The notes under the pieces were generated by a model, which saw only the letters and a list, made by a program, of their open reading frames with translations, had not been told where the DNA came from and made no database searches. A stretch of 64,000 nucleotides of DNA from Flaveria trinervia (taxonomy: Eukaryota; Streptophyta; Magnoliopsida; Asterales; Asteraceae): NCBI GenBank assembly GCA_025506515.1, contig CM046444.1, forward strand, positions 121,403,930 through 121,467,929, read 5' to 3'. Of the stretch, positions 36,218 to 48,440 are shown one piece after another. Position 1 is the first letter of the stretch. The number at the start of each line of letters is the position of its first letter. The position numbers were made by a program, and so were the translations under genes.

Positions 36218-39025
36218 ATGGATTCAAAATCAGCAAAACCTCTGTTAAACCCTAATTTATTACACAAAATGCGGTCATCCATGACAATTACAAGCCCTAG
36301 CTTCCCACCATTGCCCCAATTTCACCAATCTAACACCCATCACCAACCATACAAACAACCACCAATGATTACACTTCAAAACCCATCAAAACCCCATGAT
36401 TTTGCCGCAAAATCCCTGAAAAATTCTGGGTTTTATCGGCAATTGGAAACGCAATTGAAGAACAAGAGTATCGGAAAGCTAGGGCTGAAGTTGTTCGAAA
36501 AGGAACGGGGTTAGAGGGTTACAACATCGAGGGTCTTTCGATTGGTGGTCATGAGACTTGTGTTATTATTCCTGAATTCAAGTGTGCATTTGATATCGGA
36601 AGGTGCCCCCCCAGAGCTATTGCGATGAATTTCTTGTTTATTACTCATGCTCATCTTGATCATATTGTAAGTTTGTATGTTTTGTGGTTTTGATGTTTGA
36701 TTAAGTGAAAATGTTGATGCTTTTGATGTTGGGAAGCTAAAGAGTTATATAATTTGGTTAATCTTACAAATCTTGAGCAGGGTTATCCAGTTTGTTGATG
36801 TATGTAAAGAGGAACCTTTTGAAAGATTCAATTATTGAATTGGGTTCAATTGTTGATTAATCTACATTGAGAAACACCTTAAGAAGATTAAAATTGAATA
36901 GGGTTTTCAGTTTGTTTGTTAGGTAAACCTTGGGCCAAAGAGGCTCGATGAGGTGTTTGTAACACTTTAGGTGAATCCCACGTCGGATATGGATATGATG
37001 TTGGGTTTTTCTAAGAATGTTTGTAGAATTGGTACTCAAATACTACCAATGTGATGGTGTGGATGAGATAAGAACCACAGTTAACCATAGCTTGTGTGGG
37101 AGTAGTATCAAGACGATTGACCTTTAGGAATTCACCACCTAAGAAATGAAATAAAATAAAATAAAAAGTCGTGAGCTTTCAGTGGGTAGAATTGACAATA
37201 TTGGTTGCTATGAGGGACAAAATATTACATTGATTTTGTCCCAAAAGCTAACAGGAAAGATTTGTTGTTTTTATTTGAGTTCAAAATTGATTACTTCTCT
37301 AACCTTTAGACAAAAAATAGGCATGAAGCCCTTGACAACACAGTCGAAGTCTATATCAACTTTTGTGCATGAAGTTGTTGTTGCCCTTCAAAGGTCAAAA
37401 TGTATACTACCTTTTTTTGTATAAACTAATAGTAACAAAACACTTGTTTGTAGTCGTATGCTTTAACTATTATCATAAGAGGTTGTTTGTGTTTGCTTAA
37501 TAAAAATGCTTCTCTCATTATTGTTTTTTCTAAATGAGCAGTTTGGAAAAAACAACTTTAAACGTCTTATTTCACTCACAAATAATTTGGAAAACAAATC
37601 CCAAACATTGCTTACAATTTTCGATTGTTCTAGGGTGGGCTACCTATGTATGTGGCGACTCGCGGTTTATACAGCATGAGTCCTCCAACTGTATTTGTAC
37701 CTCCTTCCATTAAAGAAGATGTTGAAAATTTGATTGAGCTTCACAGGAAGATGGGTGATGTGGAATTAAATCTTGATTTGGTTGCATTGGATGTAGGTCT
37801 GGTTTCTTTAAACTCCTCTTTGTTTTATATTACAAAATATTATCGATTGATGTTTTCCAAAGCATGACAAATGATTTTTTTTTTAATTTTTACATCATAT
37901 TCTCAGGAGAAACGTACGAGCTAAGAAACGATCTTGTCGTACGCCCATTTAAAACTCATCACGTAATACCAAGTCAGGTATATTCTCTTGATATTTTCGA
38001 CCAACCAAAATGAATGTAGTTCCAGTCAATTTATATTTTACGGAACATTGTTCCAAAATCTATGCTATAAGTTTTTAATGGGAGGATTTGGGGTCCGTCT
38101 TTGCCCTCGCGCCTGATTACTAAGTATACTAGTAACAAGACCCATATTAAGCTTTTGAGTAAATAATTTCATGTACTTCAGAACTAAGCATCAAATGGGT
38201 GATTATATTCAGGGTTATGTGATTTACTCGGTTCGTAAGAAACTGAAAAAGCAATACATGCACTTAAAAGGAAGGGAGATTGAGAAAAAGAAGAAATCTG
38301 GTGTTGAGGTTTGTAGTTTTTGTTTTCCAGAAGCACATTTTAATCATCTTATTGCATCATGTTTTTTAATTATCTTCTAACTTCTTTTGGAATTTCAGAT
38401 AACAGATATCATATTGTCGCCAGAAGTGGCATTCACTGGCGATACAAGTTCTGATTTTCTACTTGATCCACGAAGTTCTGATGCGTTGAGAGCCAAAATT
38501 CTCATAACTGAGGTATTTATTTACTTAATTTTTGGCATTTAGGCAGTATAGTTGATTATCAAACCATGAGAACTAATTGTCTTCGATAGGCTACTTTCTT
38601 GGATGACAAATGTGACATTGAGCATGCACGAGAACATGGTCACATGCATATTGATGAGGTAATGTTTTGATCTATATACAGGCAGCAATTTGGGTTATGT
38701 TTCATCTCAAATAAGTAAATCTCTACCCAAACTAGACTGTTAGGATGTTACTAAAAGGGGCTCTTGTTTCAACCCAAATGTCAGATTGTTGAGCATTCTA
38801 AATGGATTAGAAACAAGGCAATTCTTTTGACTCATTTCTCGTCGCGGTACCACATCGAGGTATTTAAAAAATCCACCAAAAAACTCTCTTGTGATTTTGT
38901 TTCTTTTTATACAAATTTGTTAACATTTACAGGAAATTCGTCAAGCTGTGACTAAGTTGCAAGCAAAGGTTTCAGCCAAAGTGGTACCACTTACAGAAGG
39001 TTTTAGATCATTGTACTCACCATGA
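36218..39025 (+). CDS. TRZ2: Chloroplast-type tRNase Z (TRZ2-like), exon 1 with a one-base frame break
   Basis: Exons 36218-36666, 37634-37796, 37907-37977, 38213-38308, 38399-38512, 38590-38658, 38785-38859 and 38933-39025. The enzyme removes the 3' trailer of precursor tRNA. Metallo-beta-lactamase landmarks: THAHLDHI (HxHxDH, end of exon 1), GGLPMYV, TGDT metal-ligand Asp in AFTGDTSS, LLTHFSSRYH. The arm GYVIYSVRKKLKKQY...KSGVE and the C-terminus LTEGFRS match plant short-form TRZ2. The N-terminus is Ser/Pro/His/Gln-rich without acidic residues after the first few, like a plastid transit peptide. The ATG at 36218 and the conserved EYRKAR segment are in different frames: the upstream frame stops at 36512-36514. 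One extra T in the T-run 36431-36434 would unite them into about 376 residues (Arabidopsis TRZ2 is near 350). This is either a sequencing/assembly error or a recent lesion; the rest of the gene is intact. Confidence 0.9.
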
Positions 39026-39244
39026 TCATAATTTTGCTTCAAATTTTGTACAAATTAGAATTCTGAAATTTTTAGTGAAGCAATTGTGTACTAATTCCAA
39101 ACTCAGAATCAACATTGTAAAAGTAAGCATCTTTTAAGAAATCAAGATTTAAAGAAAGAAAAGTTGACAGTCAAAATTGATCAATGAACTTAAATTTGTT
39201 TGCTAATTGAACAAAAATTTGTTTGCTAATTGAACAAAATTTTG
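39026..39244. other. Convergent 3' region between TRZ2 and mtKAS, with 23-bp tandem duplication
   Basis: Only 219 bp separate the two stop codons, so the 3' untranslated regions of these convergent genes must be short or overlap. A 23-bp unit AAATTTGTTTGCTAATTGAACAA-type is repeated exactly in tandem (39192-39214, 39215-39237) just outside the mtKAS stop codon. Confidence 0.8.
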
Positions 39245-42200
39245 TTATGAGATGGATGCAAATAGAAGTGCAGCATTTGTTCCTCCAAACCCAAAAGCAT
39301 TTGACAAGGCTGCTCTGATCTGCATCTCCTTGGATTTAGTCAAAGGCATGAAAGCTTCTTTGAAAATGGGATCTGGGTTGCTCAAATTAAGCGACAAAGG
39401 AGCGATTCCCTGCACCAATTAAATGCAAATCCTTACATGTTTAAAAAAACTAACCGTGGGATCTGGGTTGCTCAAATTAACACAATACTATAGCAGCAAA
39501 GCTAATTATATTAAAAAAAACTCACCGTGGTCTGATTTCTTTGTAATTTTTCTGGGTCAACTTTTAACCATGTTTACTTTCTTTTTATGTTAAATTAATG
39601 GTTTTGGAACTATGATATTTTTTTAGTAAAACCAGGATAATACCAAACTTGGTTAACAGTTTTTCATGCAACTGGCCATAAATTAACTGAAGAACCAAAA
39701 TATTCTGAAATTGACATGGTTACAAAAGAAACCATTAAAGGTTCTAATATTTTAATTTAAAGTAACCAACTTTCGAAAATGTTTGTTTACACTTTACTAT
39801 AACCTGGTCAGATCTTTTAACCATGTGACTTCTTTTCCCACATTAGATCATACTTCTAGGAAAATGTAATATTTTAAGGTCCAAAAACAACTAGATTACC
39901 TGAAACAGAACAAGACCAAAGTTGGCTATCTTTTTAACCCGATACCCTAAACTAAATGGCACAAGAAGCATGCATGATGAAAATATGACATAATTACAAA
40001 ACTTATTATTTACATGATGTATGGCAAGAACTGTGAATATTGCCTCAACTGCTCCAGCAGCCCCAAGAAGATGCCCAATAGCACCCTAGATAATTTACAA
40101 GAGTTATAATACAACATCAGAACATGTAGTGCAATAAATTTAAATCACGTCATCTTTCTTCCAAGTTGTCTTCATATTTAAAAAAGTACACAGTTCATGT
40201 CTTACATGTATTCCTTGAAGATAGAAAAGGAAAAAAAATTAATATTACCTTTGTGGATGAGAAAGCCAAGGCACCAGATGTTGCATGTTTACAAAACAAA
40301 GATTTAATTGCTTGGGCTTCCACCATGTCACCTGATTAATAATCAATTTAATAAAGTTTTACATATCCCTAATAATGATTAACAAGAGGTCCATAAAAAA
40401 AGTATTGATCAAAACGGTGCATACCCAAAGGCGTAGATGTAGCATGGGCATTCACATAGTCCACTTGATTAGGGAGAAGGCCTGACTGTTTGTTCACAAA
40501 AAAGAACATTTTATCATACAACGTGCTGCAAAAATATAACTTTCCAAATATTTTGAATGTGCAGCACACAAAGATGAAAAAACAACACAATAAATCACTT
40601 GCAAAGGGGATTGTACAAAAACTATATGTCAGGAAACCTATACATGTTAGCAATCATTCTCATCTCACCCTCCCCAATCCCTTCATTAGCGCTTTGCTAT
40701 GGACGAAAAGTACAGGGTATGGTCATAGTTATGGTATAGTAATCAATCGAACTTGGATTTAGTTTGTCAAACTTTACATGTTCTTTTAATTTTAGCAGCA
40801 AACTTAAAATTAGGTGCCTAATTAAATTAACTTAGAATTTATTACTATTTTTTAAAAATTGACATCAGTTTCATAAAATTGTTGATGTCGTGCCAGCCAC
40901 ATTCACAGAGATTCTTACACGAAAGAATTAAAACGTAAAATTACTTATAAGTCTGAAAATTAATCTTTCTTAACTATAAATTGAAATGCCACATCAGACA
41001 CCATATGGCCTATACAATTATACATACGCCCTGAAATGAGAAAGAAAACGGCACCGCAACATTTTTTTTTTAAGCAGCAAAAGTTTACTTACTATTGCGG
41101 GTTAAAAAAGTTATCCTTTGTGTTATAAAATGTAACTTGATTGCTAAAACAGATTAGAAAAAGTAAAGTTAGTTTCAGTTTTGCCCACTAATTTCAAGTT
41201 GGTTGCTTACTTGCTAAAACTGGGGAAATATGTAGAAGTTGTTTATATTTCATGTTTGCCCTACTAGCAGCGACATAAATCGAGGCAAAACTATCTGATC
41301 TTCTTCCTAAAAGCAATATTTTTTTGGAACTTTTGCAACTACACCGGTCTTCCTTGGGATTTGTGCAACTACATTGGTGTTTTCTAAAGGCTAAAATCAA
41401 CCATACAATAATTGCAATTGATAAATGCTCAGAAATCAATTTGGGGGGGTTTGATTTAAGGGTTAGGTTTGAAGGAATGAGATTGATACCCATAAACTAG
41501 TTATTTTTCATATTCGTCTTAAGAAATGCATTTAAAAGGCATACTCGTTATCGTTCTTTCATTGTTATCAACCCATACGGCCATACCCATAGTGATTACC
41601 AAACACCACCTTAAATTAGATACCTGCTTTAAAGCACGTGTCATGGCAAGAATGGCGCCTCTTCCATCCACATGTGGTTGTGTGATGTGATGTGCATCAC
41701 CTTATCAGAGAAATATCATGTGTTGCATAAAAAAACGTAGAAGAATAATGTTACAAGCAAAAGTGAACAAGGTCAAACCTGACATCCCATAACCACGAAG
41801 CTCTGCATAAATATTTGCTCCTCTCTTTTTGGCATGTTCAAGTTCCTATGACAAACAGAACTCTAAAGTTAAGAAATATAAAAGATGAATGTCAGATAAC
41901 TTAGAGCTTGGGATATGAAATAAAATAATTACTAACTTCCAAGACAAGTACACCAGCACCTTCTCCTATGCTGCATCCAAAAACATGTTAAATAGTTTAA
42001 ATAGTTACATATAATTTATATTGCTCTTCCCATATAGAAATACATATGCAGAACTTATTTACTAACATACACAAATCCATCTCGTTCAGAATCAAAAGGC
42101 CTTGAAGCTTCTTGAGGGGTAGAATTGTACTTTGTAGCTAGTGCTCTTGACCTGCATTTCAATATTTCAATAGATTGTATCACATGAGTCCTCGCAAAAG

Positions 42201-44039
42201 CCGTAAAACCTTAAGTAAAGAAAAGTCAAGAATCATGACCGAACTCCGAAGTAAGCAAGAACCCAAGAGAACAAATTATAAAACCTAAATTAAAAAAATG
42301 ATTTGAATTTAACAATTACTTGCAAAATCCAGCTATAGATAAAGCATCAATGCTGGCCTCAGTTCCTCCTGCCACCATGACATCAGCATCACCAAACTGG
42401 ATCATTCTTGCTGCATCACCGATTGAATTTGCCCCTGTGGCACAAGCCGTCACTGCAGCATGGTTGGGTCCCTAAATTCAAAATTTATAACTAGAACATG
42501 ATAATCAAACAAAAACAAAAATTTTTTAATCTTAAAACCACAGTGTACATGTTTCGCAATTCTTAACATATATATTAAAAAATTTTATTTTGTTCACTGA
42601 TTAGTGATTACGCACCTGGAAGCCATACTTCATGCTTACATGGCCAGCTGCCATGTTTATCAATATCCGAGGGACAAAAAAAGGACTAAGACGACGGAGC
42701 CTCTGGGTTATAAAGAAGATAACATTTATTATTTTATGTATTTTAAAAACAGAAAGAAGGAAGGGAATATATGTAGATGTTGTACAAAAAGGACCTTTTC
42801 ACAGATTAATTGTGATGCATCTAGTATATCTCCAATGCTTCCAATTCCCCACCTATAGAAACTCCCTATTTTTTAAGGTTAGAAATATATAAAATAACAA
42901 AAAGAAGGCAAAAGAACATTGGTCGTGAAAACTAGTAGCAATTTCACCTAATTACTTATTAATGGGTCAATTATAGGTTTTACCTCTTGCTGGTCAAACA
43001 GATAATCTAAATTTAGCTTCCAAGAAAAGAACTCAAAGTGTAATTTTTAACAACAAAAAGTTAGAATATTAGTAGAAAACTGTAACTTAGGTAATTTATA
43101 CAGAAATTAACTTTGCAATAAAACGGACATAAAGCGTGTTGGGTTACCGGTGTAACCTATTTGACCCGTACAAAAAATAACCATTTTGACCCTAACCTAT
43201 TTTGCACTACCCATTCCACTCATTTTGGTGACGAAAAGCATATTTAGTATATAAGCATTTACAGTATTCTCCTTGTCCTCTTGCTCAGAGGGTATCCAAT
43301 TTGCATCTCTAAGTGCTTCATCTGCAGCACACAGTGCATAACTAATAAACCTTGCAATTGATTTACCATGCTGCAAAAAGAACAAGATCAATTATACTTT
43401 AAAAATCATCAAAACACTACATTAATCTCCCACCAAAGCTCACTAATTCCATGATACCTTAGAATCAAGCCACAGTGATTCATCAAATTCACCAGGTTTA
43501 CCACCACAAGGTACAACAGCAGCCACTTTGGAAGTCAACTGATCAAACGTATACAACTGAGTATCTCTCTCAAACCCACTCATTTTCAAGTCTTCAACAG
43601 ATAAAGCCCTAACACCACTTTCCCCTTTAATTAACCGCTTCCATGTAGTTTCCACCCCACAGCCCAACGGTGTAACCATCCCTAAACCTACAATAACCCA
43701 AATGCAACTCAAATTACAATCAAAAATCAACCCTAAACCCTAATTCAAAACCATATAGAGTAAAACTGTAAAAAACGTTACATAAACTCCAAATTTAAAC
43801 TGCAAATATTGATTGTTTCATAGGGGAATCATGATAATGGATTGAATTTACGAATTGAACATCAAGATGTGATGATTTTGGGCGATGAAGGAGAAATTAC
43901 CGGTGACGACAACTCTTCTTTGAGGGGATAATGGAGGAGGTTTGAAGGGTTCAAGAGAAACGGTAGAAGACGAGAAATCACGACGGAGACGAGGGCGGCG
44001 ATATAGCTCCGCCGATCTACGCCACCAGTGTCTGTTCAT
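39245..44039 (-). CDS. mtKAS: Mitochondrial 3-oxoacyl-ACP synthase (KAS), exon 4 with a one-base frame break
   Basis: Fourteen exons on the minus strand, from 44039-43901, 43687-43458, 43370-43263, 42865-42795, 42702-42616, 42471-42320, 42151-42071, 41970-41937, 41845-41779, 41700-41624, 40485-40425, 40331-40249, 40085-40014 to 39409-39245. The condensing enzyme extends acyl-ACP with malonyl-ACP; the mitochondrial isoform supplies octanoate for lipoate. Landmarks: VVVTGLGMVTPLG start, active-site Cys in VTACATGAN (about C222), DAHHITQPH (catalytic His, about H328), NAHATSTPLGD (second His, about H363), STKGAIGHLLGAAGA (Lys, about K397) and NAFGFGGTNA near the end. The Arg/Ser-rich start (MNRHWWRRSAELYRRPRLRR) fits a mitochondrial presequence. 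Predicted length about 475 residues, Arabidopsis mtKAS about 460. In exon 4 the conserved GVSIGGGIGSI needs five G where four are present (42847-42850), so the frame is broken by one base. Confidence 0.93.
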
Positions 44040-45056
44040 TGCAGCAGAGTGATTGTTTGGTCGGAGGTTTTGCTGGTTAAACCCCTGCTCTGATCTTTGG
44101 TGATTACGTTTGGTTTACTTTATCTTGTTTGTAGGCCCTCATGTATGAATAATATGTCACTTTTTTACCTATAAAATCTTAAACTGTATCGGACATTAAG
44201 CTAGACAATTTTTAGGTTTGTTTGTCTGATTGATCAGATCAATTGGACAGGATTTAAGAACTGGATGAACTTAAATATAATTTAATAATTAGAGTCACAA
44301 ATATGCATGTAAACAAATATTTGTGTGATTATTGACCAATTTATGAAGGTTTTAATAGGGTTCATGGGGATGGTGGGTCGGATCCATCACATACTTGAGA
44401 ATCTGATACAAATTCAGGCATGACACGAACCAAAACTTGACTATTTAGTTATTTGTATGAATTCAAACACAACATGAATCAAAACTTGACTCTTTAGTTA
44501 TTTGTATGAATTCAAACACAACATGAATTTTTTATATGTTAACATGAACATGACCTGATTGATACTCTAAAAATTAAACTTTACAACCAATCACATACAC
44601 TAGTCGGTTTAGACCAGCACTTCGTGACAGCTTTAGAATTTCACGAAATAGTTAAAGTAATAATGATAATAATAATAATAATGATAATAATAATAACATC
44701 TACACGTTAATATAATAAGCATAAAATAAATCAAAATTTGTGAAAAGAAAACCCAATCGATTTTAGAAACAAAAGAAAATGAGGAATTGAGCATTCATTT
44801 CATCAAGAATACGCCTTGTAATAGGTACCATCAACAGTTCAGCAACACACTAAACAAACACACAAACGTTCCACAATGCAAATGGAAACGTGTTCATGCT
44901 CGCTTGTTTAGTTAAATAAATAGAAAGTGTTATTAACATAAACCAACTTCTCACTGTAGTTTACAACCCCATAAACGCGTACTAAAAATACACGCGCTCC
45001 AATGTCACTTTACAATTAAAAATGTGAAACAGGGACGATATTATTTAACAAACAGT
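44040..45056. other. Intergenic: mtKAS promoter side and metalloprotease 3' side, with AAT microsatellite
   Basis: No gene. An imperfect (AAT/GAT)n run lies at about 44657-44697. A direct duplication of about 60 bp with the core CACAACATGAAT and GACTCTTTAGTTATTTG occurs at about 44405-44530. The left end should carry the mtKAS promoter, on the minus strand. Confidence 0.55.
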
Positions 45057-47744
45057 TTAGAAAGTAATGCATGTTTCCAAAGAGGATTTAGCCAGCCACA
45101 ATAAACCAGGATCATTTCTCTTCAACACCAAATAAGCTTCTGCTCGCCCGATCTCATCTTGAACTACATCTTCACAAAAACCAATCAAGAACAATATCTC
45201 CATTGCACCTGCAACAACACAAAACAAACTCATAATTTTCATAACAAAATCATCGAGTTAACAGTAACTGAAGTGATCACAGATTCATTGATGGAGAAAG
45301 ATGCTAACCATTGTAGCTTGCAATGTTCTTTTGAATTACAGGGTTAGCCTGCAGATGAATCAATTAGCAAATTATTAATAAGGATGTAATACTTTATTTC
45401 TTTATAAACGTAGTTTTTCAATGACGATTATTATTCACATACCTTGCGTATTTTCTTGAACTTTGTTTCATCAGGGTGTTCGATAACATTCCTGACTATC
45501 TTAACAAGAGTCTGGAAAACCATGGCAGCTTCAGAGGGACTAACCTCAGATTGCAGTGTTTCAATGGATTTTTTCAGACGATTACACGCAATCACAACAG
45601 GATCCTGAATTCTTTGAAGTTCTTCATCATGTAAAATACCATCATCTGGATCTGGTTCACTGGTTTCTTCAAATTTGTCATGATTAAGTCCAAAAGTAGT
45701 AATGTTTTGGGTCAAATCTTTGTATGTTTCACATTCCATAGCTTCATTGTCCATATTATCATCTGGGTCAGGCTCATTTCTGTTGTGCACCGCTTCATGG
45801 TCATCTGGGTCGGGCTCATTTCTGTTGCTCACCTCTTCATGGTCAACTGGGTCAGGCTCATTTCTGTTGCTCCCCGCTTCATGGTCATCTGGGTCAGGCT
45901 CGTTTCTGTTGCTCACCACTTCATGGTCATCTGGGTCAGGCTCGTTTCTGTTGCTCACCGCTTCATGATCATCTGGGTCAGGCTCGTTTCTGTTGTTCAC
46001 TGCTTCATGGTCATCCGGATCGGGTTCATAAGTTTGCTTTTCACTGATTTCCATAACATCAGGCTTATTCTTGGTCAAATCCATAGAAGCATCAGGGTCG
46101 GGTTCATTTTGTGATTCAGGTTTTCTTGATGGATCATTGGATGCAATTAATAAACGTTGGTAAGCGGCAGCAACTGAAGATGCTCGAGCATTAGCTAGCG
46201 AATTAGATGAACGGTTTCCCCCAAGTTTATGAGACAAATTACTACTAGTAATGCTAGTATCAGCAACATGAAACTCGGGTACATGTTGAGTCCTGTGAGA
46301 CCCACCTAAGGAGTGACCCATGGATCTAGTCCAGTCTAGAGCTTCAGCCTCCTTGTTAAGCTGCCCAGAGTAAAATATCAGTTACCAAAATGTGTTTTGA
46401 TTAACAATGATATAAAACAAAGAAAAGGCTGGGCTGGCTTACCTGACTATCTAAAGCATAAAACTTTGCATCGTGTTCAGAATAAACCATATGGGCCTGA
46501 AAAAAAACCAAACAAGTGAAAAATCAATAACTTAGTTTCTTGATGTAATATCTTGAGTCTTGACCCATGAAGGTATGAATGTGTCAATTTAGGTTATGTG
46601 TCATACCAACATGTCAAGCGAATAAACTAAAAAAAATTCAAAAGAAAACAGGTACTTTTATGGATGTACTACAATATTTGTACTTTCAATGGTACAAAAG
46701 CTTACAAGTTCATGTAGAAGAGTCTTCTTAATGCTCTGATATTTTCTGAAACCCTTGAGATCATCGGTCCGAAGACGCAAAGATATCTCCTCACCATGAT
46801 TCTGAACCAGTAATTGGAAAATTAGAAAACTGAAAACAATGGAAACCGGTTCTATCTTCTGTTGCTATAATTGGATAAGAAATTACCTTGTTGAAACCGA
46901 GGATGCACACAGGACTTACACCAACATAACCCTCGGGAGCCATTTCAGTCATTATTCCCACACGCCATTTATGCTACACACATAAACAACGAAAAACACA
47001 ATTAGAATATATGATTATAAAACAGCCTAGGTTGTTCAACACTAGCAATACCTTATTCATGATAGCAACAATTCCTCTATCTGCAGCAAGTGTATGCATA
47101 AGTCTCAATGCCTCTGAAGCTGGAGGATTTAACTATAAAGAACATATAATCATGTCATTATTCATAAAAACCTTTTCTACCTCAGTTTACCAATTAAACA
47201 ATAATTACCTCAATCCCTGGAAGATCAAGCGTTTTAAAATCACCGAAAACATAATTTCCCTGAGGAAGCTTCAATGGGGTATCAAATCCATTTGAAATTC
47301 TTTGTCTAGTTCGCTTTTCCTCTTCATCAAATCCAGCTATTCTCATGTCCATCTTTTCATTTCTTAAAACTTGATCAATTTCTTCTTTTGGTACTCCCAT
47401 CATACGTATAGGTTTCCCCTAAGAGTAAAAAGTATGCATCCGGTTAATAAACATCCAAGATTATAAACAAAAGGACTATATAAACTATCTTCTACTAATA
47501 TGGGTACCTCTATGATGGATGTTTCTTGCAATGTGAGATGAGAGTGGTCATCAGAGAAAGGAGATAATAACTTTGATGATTTTCGGGATTGAACAATGAG
47601 TTTCAAAGTATCTGATTTCACTGCTGTCAGTTTCTGTAATTCCTGCCCTAATTCCTCAAGAGTGGCACATATATTCATAGTCAAAACATATTTCTTCCCC
47701 CTCCATGTAACTGATATTTCTTTAGTATTTCTTTCCTCCTCCAT
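45057..47744 (-). CDS. UBL-WLM-PUB metalloprotease (WSS1-type)
   Basis: Nine coding exons on the minus strand: 47744-47508, 47418-47209, 47132-47052, 46973-46887, 46801-46706, 46496-46443, 46360-45443, 45348-45309, 45208-45057; all phases agree and give 624 residues. Residues about 8-79 form a ubiquitin-like domain (ISVTWRGKKYVLTM...LKLIVQ). A WLM domain follows, with the zinc site H235-E-L-A-H239-x5-H245 (HELAHMVYSEHD). Residues about 350-440 hold a tandem acidic repeat of the type RNEPDPDDHEAVSN. The C-terminus (VRNVIEHPDETKFKKIRKANP...) is a PUB domain, which in other proteins binds p97/CDC48. Yeast Wss1 and plant WSS1-type proteases cut DNA-protein crosslinks; Arabidopsis WSS1B has this domain order, so that is the likely counterpart. 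A 5' untranslated intron is apparent. Likely nuclear. Confidence 0.93.
45760..46029 (-). repeat. 42-bp coding tandem repeat (EPDPDD array) in the metalloprotease gene
   Basis: Six to seven units of 42 bp, each coding a 14-residue unit close to RNEPDPDDHEAVSN, sit head to tail. Single diverged EPDPD motifs lie before and after the array (QNEPDPDAS, SEPDPDDGI), nine in total. Units differ by single bases (for example HEVV, HEAG, PVDHEE), so the array is old enough to vary but still in frame. Confidence 0.93.
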
Positions 47745-47753
47745 TTTTGACTC

Positions 47754-48367
47754 CTGCAACATTTATGTAGCTATTACTATCAACAAAACTTGAAAAACCC
47801 TAAATTTTATCCAATTTCCTACACATGATCAGGTCACAAAAATCAAAAGTTCATCATATCAAGTACATCAAATCATAAAATAGACTACTGGATGTATTGA
47901 ATGAAACTACACCCCCTAAACTATCTAAAAGTGCTGCTAAGAAACACAACAATATTGAACAAAAAGGGACCTGCAACCCTAAATTCAATTTCAGCTTCAC
48001 ACATCGATCAACGACAAAATTGAGGTTCCGATCATCGTAAAACCATCAAGAAACACAACAACTAGAGCAATCAGCAACAGAATTCAAAACTTCCGCAACA
48101 ATTCAAAAGGATAACATAAAAAAACCAATTCAACAACATCAAACCATATATAAGCAGAAAAACTTCAATAAACCAATCGAATTTCACTAAATCAGTTGCA
48201 AATGATACCCAGATATCTATATTCATAACAATCAAAAGGGGGATGAATCAGGATGAATGATTCATCCCTCTGTATGGCTATCAAATCAAAGGCGAAACTT
48301 TCATGAATCTTTAGGACAGAGAAAATCAAACTGAAACTGATCGAATCACGATGAAAATCAAAATTAC
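47754..48367 (-). other. Probable 5' untranslated intron of the metalloprotease gene
   Basis: On the minus strand an AAG/GTAATT donor (GT at 48367-48366) and a TTGCAG acceptor (ending 47754) frame an intron of about 614 bp. The acceptor lies ten bases before the ATG at 47744. A leader exon upstream of 48368 would carry the transcription start. Splicing out of frame with an upstream ATG at 48440 makes the 47744 start the better choice. Confidence 0.55.
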
Positions 48368-48440
48368 CTTGAGTGATGATCGAATCACGATGAATTGAAT
48401 TGTGCGGATTGTATGGGAAATCGAAGGTAGCTAAATTCAC

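Noticed and set aside
45680..46114. Plus-strand open frame with repeated MVIWVRLISVAH
   Set aside because: It is the antisense of the EPDPDD repeat array; the minus-strand frame belongs to a complete WLM/PUB gene.
48192..48440. Upstream start at 48440 for the metalloprotease
   Set aside because: Splicing from its donor to the acceptor before 47744 puts it out of frame with the ubiquitin-like domain, so it is read as a leader exon.
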